From NCBI GenBank assembly GCA_030267565.1, contig BRXU01000004.1:2300501-2364500 (forward strand): a stretch of DNA of 64,000 nucleotides, written 5' to 3'. Shown here in pieces: positions 57,051 through 64,000 of this stretch. Source of the stretch: Pleodorina starrii (taxonomy: Eukaryota; Chlorophyta; Chlorophyceae; Chlamydomonadales; Volvocaceae). The position numbers were made by a program, and so were the translations under genes. Within the stretch, counting starts at the first letter, position 1, and each line of letters starts with the position of its first letter. The notes under the pieces are model-generated. The model saw nothing but the letters and a program-made list of their open reading frames with translations, was not told where the DNA came from and searched no databases.

Positions 57051-60000
57051 TCAGCGGCTCTTCTTGGCGTACCCCGGCGTCCGCACCGGCAGGCTGGACG
57101 ACTTTGTGGATCGCAGCCCCAGCCACTCGGCCAGGCGGGGGTCGTCCGCGGAGCTGAGTCGCAGCTTCTCCAGAGCCTTGGCGGCGGACTGCCGGTGGTT
57201 GCGACCCAGCTGGAGAGGGGGGAGAGGGAGGGAGGGTAGGGGCGGGATGGGGTTTATCCACGTATAGGCCGGAGCGGGGAGGAAGGCGGGGAGAGGCGCA
57301 GCGTCCACAGGCGAGGTTCGTGCGAGAGCGACGCAAGTGCGCGGGCCCTGGTGAAGGGGGAGGGGGGGGGGAAAGGAGCGTGGCCCCCCCTCCGCCAATC
57401 CCCGGCCCTCCGAGTTCGCTTCGGGAATCCCTGAACCCACGCCGCACGAAATCACCCTCCCCGCCTCGAACACCGCATATACCTCCTATCCTCACCCATC
57501 CACCCACCCACCCACCTTCGCACCCACACCACCCACCACCCACCTTCGCACCCACACCACCCACCCAGCCCAGCCCTCACCTTCAGACGCTCCGCCCCGG
57601 GCTTGACCGCCGGCGCCTTCCCGCCCGATGACACGCCACTGGCCGCCGCCGCCGCCATCGCCGCTGCGTCCCCTGCCAACCCCCCGTCCTGCTGCTGCTG
57701 CTCCAGTCCGAACTCCTTGCGCAGCGCCTCCGCCTCTCCTCGGTCCAGGGAGGCCAGCAGTCCCTCCACGGTGGACGCCAGGGAGGCGGAGGCGGCGAAG
57801 TCCTCCGAGTCCAGGAACAGAGAGGAGCCGGAGCCCTCGGACAACTCCGCGTCGTCGTCCTGGATAGGGGGGGGGCAGCGGAGCAGCAGCGGAGCGAGCA
57901 AGCTAGGGTTCGCCGGGTTCAGGGGCCGCCCGCCGACGCCGTCTCCGTCCCTTCGCTGCGGAATCGCTTTTCCTACTCCCCCCCCCCGCCAAACACGCAC
58001 ACACGCACACACGCCCCGCCCGCTCCCTCCCTCCCCCACCTGCGCCACCATGTCCTCCACCGTCAGCTCTCCGTCCGCCAGCGGCGCCTCAAAGGACCTC
58101 GCCCCCACCGCGAAGGTCCGCTCCATTGACTCCACCTGGGTCACCTGGAAGGGCGACAGCCCCGCAGCCTCCGCGACCTGCTGGGGGCTGGGCTGCACCC
58201 CGGGGGGCAGCTGGGAGCGCAGCTTGGCGCGGGCGGCTCGCACCCGGTCCACATTGATGCGCTGGTACACAGACATGCTGCGGGCGGTGGGGGTGGGCGG
58301 TGGGGGTGGGGTGGGTGAGGGGTTGGGAGTGGGAGAGGGAAGGTGTGAACGTGTCATTCCTGTCAAGTCAAAAATGCAGAGGGGCTCACAAGCTGGGGGT
58401 GTGGAAGAGGTTTAGGGGGCTACGGCGCCCTTCCCCCTCCCTTTCCTCAACGCGCCGGAAGTGCGGTACCCCACACAAGTACCCGAGAGGTACGAGCCCC
58501 CTCCCCGCCCCCCTCCCCGCCCCCTCCCGACACACACTATGGGTCCGCTTGCCGACGACTGTCGTCCCCGTCCCTCCTCGGACCGGTACCTTCCATTACC
58601 AGCCCGTCTCCACCCCTCCCTCACTCACGTGATGACCCCCGCCTGCGCCTGCACCAGCCTGCTGACATGCAGCCGGATCCACCACGTCGCGTACGTCGAC
58701 AGCCGGTACCCCGCCTCCGGCTTGAACTTGCGGATGGCGTGCATCAGCGCCTCCATGCCCACCGTGATGGCGTCATCCAGAGAAGCACCACCGTCGCCAA
58801 GAGACTGACCACTGCCGCCGCCGCCCGCGGCGGCGGCTCCGCCGCCGGCACCGGCGGCTCCGCCGCCGCCGCCGCCGGAGGCGGCGGCTCCGCCTCCACC
58901 TCCTCCTCCTGATCGCAGCATGCGCTTGGCGATGTTGACGACCAGTCGGTAGTTCTTCTGGGCGAGCAGCGTGCGGGCGCGGCTGCCGCAGTCCAGCCGC
59001 ACGCGCAGGGCGCTGCGCCGGACAGCGCCGTGCCGGACAGCGCCGTGCCGCGCCGCGCCGAGTTACCGGGGTTTTAGGGTTTGTGCCCGGTAGGACGGCA
59101 GGACGCGGGGTCAGGCGGGGAAGGGGAAGGTGGAGGTGGGGTCAAGGTAAGGTAAGGCAAGGCAACAGGCAAGGTTGTCCGGTGGTTGGTGAGTGTTGCG
59201 GGGTGGGTTCTGGGTCGCCTCCGTCCCCTCCCCTCCGCTGCGGCATTCCTTGCACCCGCCTCGGCCCGCCTTGCGTTCGCCACCACACACTTCCTCCTAT
59301 CCCCTCCAACCCCTTCCCACCCCTTCCCTTCCCTTCCCTTCCCGCTCTACCCCTAAAAAGCAGCCGCCGCCCCCCCTTCCTTCCGCCACCCACCTCTCCT
59401 CGCACTGCAGCGACTGCGCCATCTCCCTCAGACTGGGCGGCCGCCGCAGCACCGCCGCCAGCAGGCGGGTGAGGTCGTCCAGGCGCATGAAGTCCTGTGC
59501 GGCGGAGGCCAGCAGCTGCTCCTCCTGTGCGCTCAGGATGTGGTCCTTGCTGAACGACTGCGGGCAGGCGGCGGACGGGACAGGGCGGTGGGGGAGGCGG
59601 GGCGGACGGGCCGGAGGGTGAGGGGGCGGAGGCGCAACCAAGGCGCGTTAGGATGCGCGTTTGCAGCTCCCCGACGGCCGGACCTGGACCTGGTCCTGAA
59701 TCCGGGTCTGGTCCTGGCTTTTGACCCGTGCCTGGATCTGGTCCTGAATCTGGTCCTGGATCCGGTCCTGGATCTGGTCCTGGATCCGGATCTGGTCAGC
59801 CCAGCGAGTACCGTGTGGCCATGGACCAGCCGCGACCCCGGCCAGGTCGGGCCGGCCCAGCCACCCAGCTCACACATGACGCGAGACGCCAAGCACACCT
59901 GGCTGGCAGGGGGCAGCTCGTGTGGCCTCTGCCTCAGACCCTGCCCCGCGGCCGACCTCAGTCCGGGACGGGCGCGGGGCGCACCCACCTCCGCCCCGGA

Positions 60001-61794
60001 CCCGGCAGCCCGGCTCCGAGCCCCTCTCCTGGGCCGCACGTCAGGCCGCCTTCCGGCCTGCCCGCCGCCACCCCCTCGGCCCTTCCTGCCCGGGGCCCTC
60101 CCCGCCAATCCCTGCGGATGGCAGAATGCCTCCCACACGCCGCAGACCGCCCTCCGCTCCCAGCCTAAGCCCGGTCCTGGTGGCTTTTGGTCCCGCGACC
60201 ACGGCCGCGTTCAGCGCCGGAGTTGCGTCCCAGGGTACACCTCCCTCCTGGCGATGCTACTGGGAGGGGGGTGCGGTCGCGCTATCCCGTTCGCGCCTGT
60301 CTTGGGCCCCTCGGGTCCCTTCCCCAACCCTCCCCGAGCCGCTGCGCCCTCCATGCCAAGTCCTTCCTCTCACCCCCATGAGGATCGTCATGGAGCCGCT
60401 GCCGTACGTCTTGTACTTGGCCTCGTGCGCGGGGGCCGCGGCGGCGGGCGCCGCCGCGGCCCCCCGCCGCCAGTTCTGCCGGCGCCGCTCCGCGCGGCTG
60501 CCCGCGCCCGCAGCGAGCCCCGCGCTGGCGGCCTCGCCCGAGGCCGCGCCAACGGCCGGCAGCGACAGCGACGGCAGCGTGAGACCCGTGGGTCTGTCCG
60601 CGGACGCCGGAGCTCCGGCAAGCGCCAATGGGTCAAACACGCCGTCAAGGGCCCCGCTACTGTCCCTGCTGCTGCTGCTGCTCCTGCTGCTGCTCGCCTG
60701 CCGTCGCTGCTGTGGCTGATGGGGAGGGGGCTGCGATCGCGGTGTTGCAGGGGACTGAGACGGCTGCTGCTGCTGCTGCTGCTGCTGCTGCAGTTGCTCT
60801 TGAGTTGGTGCTGGTGTTTGGGTTAGAGTTAGGTCGCTGGTGGCGGCGAGGAAGGCGGTCATCTCCTGCGGTGATCCGGGGCCGGGGAAGTGGAAGCGAC
60901 GTGGCATGGAGTGGAGTGAGCAAGGGAATGGGCTAGGAAGGCAGCCGGGCCGGGCGGGGTCGCTGTGGGCGGGGGTGTTGGTGGTGGCGGCGAGGGGGGT
61001 TGGGTTGCGTCTGTGGAACCGGAGAGGAGGGGACTGTTGCGGCGTGTAGGTGTTAAACGAGGAACTGTCGAGAGGTGGGAGCGACTGAGGGCAGCTTGGG
61101 CGTGCTGCAGCTGCCGAAGGGGGCCAGGGTAGTTGCGACGGCATGGTGGCATCGCGGCTACAGCTGCAAGAGCCGCTAGTGCGCTTCCTCGATGCGGGCG
61201 AGCTCACCACCACAGGCGAACGCGCGGCCCGGACCCCCGGGGCGCAATGCTTACCGTGCGCAGCTCCGCCTCGAGCCTCAATATCTCGGCCGAACGCCGT
61301 AGGACCTCCGCCAAAAGTCGTTGCCCTTCCTCCGCTGGGCTACCGCGCAGCAGCGGGTTCGGGTCAGCGTTCGCCGCAGTGTTGATGAAAGATGAAGCGG
61401 CGAAACTGTGTCCGTTGGTGGACGACTCCACAGCGGTCAGCCGATGGGGCAACGAATCCAATGAAAGCCGCTGTCCATCCTTCGCCAGGCTTTTCCGGGG
61501 CTGCAGGTTGATGGCTGCATTCGTTGCGCTGGCCGCAGATGACAAAGCGAAACTTTCATCGTCGATGGCCGGCTCGTCGGCAGCGAGCCGTCTGGACAAA
61601 GGCTCTACCGACAGCGTAACTATTGATGAGGATACCGAATCATTGGCTTTTGTAAGCGTTGTGAACGCGGTGGCTGAAGCTAACGTGTGGCACCGGAGGG
61701 TTTGGGAAGGTATGGGCGAAATAGGCCTGGAGCGACTGCTAAAAGCGTGTTGAGTGCATCCACAGCCTTTGCCTTGCAGCTTACAGCCCAACAT
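57051..61794 (-). CDS. RPOD: Plastid RNA polymerase sigma-70 factor
   Basis: A nucleus-encoded sigma factor directs the bacterial-type plastid RNA polymerase to promoters. Seven minus-strand exons join in phase: 61794-61255, 60865-60374, 59557-59394, 59012-58629, 58277-58040, 57859-57581 and 57209-57051, giving 751 residues. The N-terminus (MLGCKLQGKG, then Ser/Arg-rich) fits a transit peptide; residues to about 340 are low-complexity with a Gln run. Region 1.2/2.1 is at 400-431 (NYRLVVNIAKRML), region 2.2-2.4 at 476-520 (KFKPEAGYRLSTYATWWIR), region 3 in exon 5 (AEAAGLSPFQVTQVES), and region 4 in exons 6-7 (EAEALRKEFGLE, then GRNHRQSAAKALEKLRL). A Gly/Ala-rich insertion of about 40 residues separates regions 2.1 and 2.2. 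Region 4 is divergent and split by a poorly conserved stretch and an intron. The short ATG exon start is supported by phase. Confidence 0.9.
59685..59796 (+). repeat. 12-bp minisatellite in a sigma factor intron
   Basis: Imperfect tandem copies of CTGGATCTGGTC (variants with CCGG, GAAT or GGGT) run through intron 2 of the sigma gene. The repeat is short and degenerate, with seven to nine recognisable units. Confidence 0.8.
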
Positions 61795-62157
61795 CACACA
61801 CGCACACAACGTGCAAAACAATTAAGTCCGGCCCCTCTGCTGGCACGAAAGGCTCCAGGTCATAAGAGCTGCTATTCAGAATGCGTGCTTATGTCGTAAG
61901 TTTTACAGTAGAGACTAGAATGCTGAGGATTTGTGACTCCTTGCGTACGTCAGCAGCTCCAGTTTGGTCTCACCGCACGGGGACGTCACATTTGAAGGAA
62001 AAAAAATATTGGGGCACAATTAAAGCAGGTCGCAGTCCCTAGTGCAACAGATTATAATAAGAACTTGATAGCACGCTGTGCATGCGTTAAAAACTAGGTC
62101 CAGGTCGACATCTCGACAAACTCTCAGCGGTTGGTATAGGAACTAGCGGCTCCAGAC
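61795..62157. promoter_or_regulatory. Shared head-to-head promoter region, sigma factor (-) and IBR5-like phosphatase (+)
   Basis: Only 363 bases separate the two ATG codons, so both promoters and 5' leaders must lie here. The region is AT-richer than its neighbours and includes GGGACGTCACA near 61979, a palindromic ACGTCA-type word of the kind bound by bZIP factors. Function is inferred only. Confidence 0.45.
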
Positions 62158-63650
62158 ATGAAGGTCAAACGTGATAGAGAGGAGCCATGCTTTATATGCA
62201 ACCATTACCACGATGTGCGTCCGTGCCCAGGAAACGAGTTTGCATCTTTACCAAAAGCAGTGCTGATAGGAACCCTTTTACGCGCAGCACGAGAACGGAG
62301 TGCCATGCCAGATCTGCGGGCACGTGATGACCCAAGCCGAGCGTCGCCAGCTTGACCACTCCGTGCTGCCCACCGCCATCATCCCGGGAAGCCTCTACCT
62401 TGGCAGCTATGACACAGCGTCTCGCTCGGAACTGCTTCGGGCGATGGGTATCACGCATATCCTCAACGTGCGTTTGCGCGCCTCTAGCGACTTCAATTAA
62501 ATCTGGTTGCTCATTACCCGACTGTCCCCCTCCTATGCAAACCCAACTCCCCCTCTCCCGCGCAGACGTGGCCCAGCAACCCTGCACTCTTCAAGAACAG
62601 CTTCACGTACCACACAGTGTCCTCAGCTCCCGTTGACTTTCAAGAGTGCTTTGATTTTATAGGCGAGTGGCATGTTCCGGTTGCCGGCTCGAAACGTGCC
62701 CTGCCGCCATCTTGGCTCATCCGTCATCTTTCCGCCAAAGCAGATGGTGTCCTGAAGGCGGAGCAGAAGGTGCTGGTGTACTGCATGACCGGCAGCTCTC
62801 GGTAGGTGATTTTGTTGCTCTTGTAGCGCGACAGCACGATGGCAGGTCTGCGGAGCCTTCGCTGTGGCTCGCGGGCTGAATGGCTGCGCAGCGTTGGGCC
62901 CCGCTCAACAATGGTGAAGGCCAAGAGACGCTTCTCGGCAACGACCAAGTCCGCATTGCGCTTCGGAAAGGGAGGGGCGGACAGACCCAGGAGCCGCATT
63001 ACGCGGGCACGGTTGGACGTGGTATCAAGGCGGGATCTGGGTCGCGGCCGCGCAACTTGCTTCGCGTGCCGTAGAAAGCTGCACTCGCCGCCCATCGCTA
63101 TCCATGCGCTGCAAGGATCCGCTGATACCATGGCTTGGCTGTCGCGGGATAAGACACGAAATGCTGCACCATCTGATGGGCACCCTAGGTCGCCATCCGT
63201 GGTGATCGCGTACCTGATGAAGCACCGGGGGTGGCGGCTAGCGGAGAGCTACAAATGGGTCAAGGACAAGCGGCCTGCCATCAACATCAAGGACGGTAAG
63301 CGGTACACGTGCGGCCGTGCGCTGTGAACACAGTGATACCAGAACGCGGGTCTTGGGTTTCTAGTCGGAGAAACCCTAGACCCGTGAGGTGTTAGTGCTA
63401 TGGATGTACAGTGGGCGTGAAGCGGCCAGGTGGCCAAGCGCACAAGCTGGTTCGCGACAACTTGTGTTCACGAGATGCTTCCGTGCATGCAGCTTGCAGT
63501 GCGGGGAAACAATGGTTGCTGCATGTCATGCGCCGCGATGTCATGTCCGGCGTGGCGCCCGCGCAGAGGACGCAAAACGACTGATGGAGTTCGAGGTCCA
63601 GCTGCAGGGCAGCTGCTCGGCGCCTCTGGGGCTCGCGGTACTGAACAACG
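62158..63650 (+). CDS. IBR5: IBR5-like dual-specificity protein phosphatase, 3' end unresolved
   Basis: In plants IBR5 is a MAP kinase phosphatase acting in auxin and abscisic acid responses. Five exons join in phase: 62158-62214, 62288-62467, 62566-62801, 63189-63295 and 63567-63650, about 195 residues so far, and the phase-1 donor at 63651 means at least one more exon follows, possibly beyond the window. The N-terminus carries CFICNHYH and CQICGH, a pair of CxxC motifs as in IBR5. Then come IIPGSLYLGSYDTASRSELL, the signature CMTGSSRSPSVVIAYLMK with Cys152 and Arg158 (C-x5-R), and GWRLAESYKWVKDKRPAIN, all close to IBR5. The residue before the catalytic Cys is Tyr, where His is usual. An insertion of about 30 residues (GEWHVPVAGSKRALPPSWL region) precedes the signature. 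Confidence 0.88.
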
Positions 63651-64000
63651 GTGAGTACCGACTCGTGCACATTAAGCGGCTGACGGCGTGCGCCGATTAC
63701 GTGAGGCAAGGTGGTTACCTGTGTCGCAGCGTCTGACGGCGCGGTTGCGGGCGGTCCTCCCGCGCCATTGTGGTTCCCGGCATGCGATGCTGCCTCGCCG
63801 TGTAATGCGTGTGGTCATGCGCGGGGCGGGCGCGGCTTGGTGCGACACAAGGGATGTTGGCCATGTACGAGTGGGACATCCGGGGATGCAGGCTGCGATT
63901 GAACTGAAGGAACATGTTTTTCCATGACATCGCGTGTGCATGACATCGCGTGTGCATGCGAGCGTGTCCACGACAAGGGGCGCGCCGCACAGTTCGGCCC
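63651..64000 (+). other. Intron or terminal part of the IBR5-like gene at the window edge
   Basis: After the GTGAGT donor at 63651 no exon could be placed with confidence. A CAG at about 63889-63891 followed by a frame reading GCD and a stop would close the protein, but this is weak. A direct repeat of TGACATCGCGTGTGCA lies near 63924-63958. Confidence 0.3.

Noticed and set aside
59063..59080. Single TTTTAGGG next to the sigma factor exon 4 acceptor
   Set aside because: One copy only; it has no significance as an interstitial telomere.
59540..60826. A 428-codon plus-strand open frame over the sigma factor gene
   Set aside because: It runs across the 12-bp minisatellite intron and antisense to sigma exons 2 and 3; the minus-strand gene explains the region.

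Overview
The window looks like nuclear DNA of a volvocine green alga (Chlamydomonas or a close relative). The evidence is GC-rich sequence, genes broken into many short exons by GT-AG introns with GTGAG/GTGCG donors, TGTAA polyadenylation motifs downstream of stop codons, Gln/Gly/Ala-rich low-complexity stretches inside proteins, and plastid-targeted proteins of green-plant type. All exon models below were built by eye from reading frame, splice signals and protein-family motifs; reading phase closes in every model listed.

Layout. 2-205 (+) is the 3' end of an NDUFAF6-like gene. 668-2921 (+) is a UCHL3-type deubiquitinase. 4558-8919 (-) is the plastid pyruvate dehydrogenase E1 beta subunit. 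10160-14739 (-) is an Fcf2-type pre-rRNA processing factor; its second intron is almost wholly an array of about 10.7 copies of a 257-bp repeat. 15914-23566 (-) is an EDR1/CTR1-type Raf-like MAPKKK with a 3.7-kb low-complexity exon. 25044-29425 (-) is the splicing factor SLU7. 30036-31979 (+) is a 5'-truncated LINE retrotransposon with an intact 10-bp target-site duplication. 32983-33480 is a 55-bp tandem array with reversed flanking copies. 34205-35012 (+) is the ferredoxin-thioredoxin reductase catalytic subunit, converging on a 77-residue coiled-coil gene (35056-35363, -). 36965-44360 (+) is a large unrecognised membrane protein with about 118 perfect GGGGC repeats in an intron. 46975-51751 (+) is a PLIP-like class 3 lipase. 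57051-61794 (-) is a plastid sigma-70 factor, head-to-head with an IBR5-like dual-specificity phosphatase (62158 onward, +) that may continue past the window edge.

There is no operon-like unit. Several genes serve the plastid (PDH E1 beta, FTR, PLIP-like lipase, sigma factor), but they are separate nuclear genes, and any functional grouping is inference. The most unusual material is non-coding: the satellite-filled intron, the GGGGC intron, the fold-back 55-bp array, the dated-looking LINE insertion, and the FTR/coiled-coil convergent pair whose transcripts should overlap. I found no evidence of a new enzymatic system.
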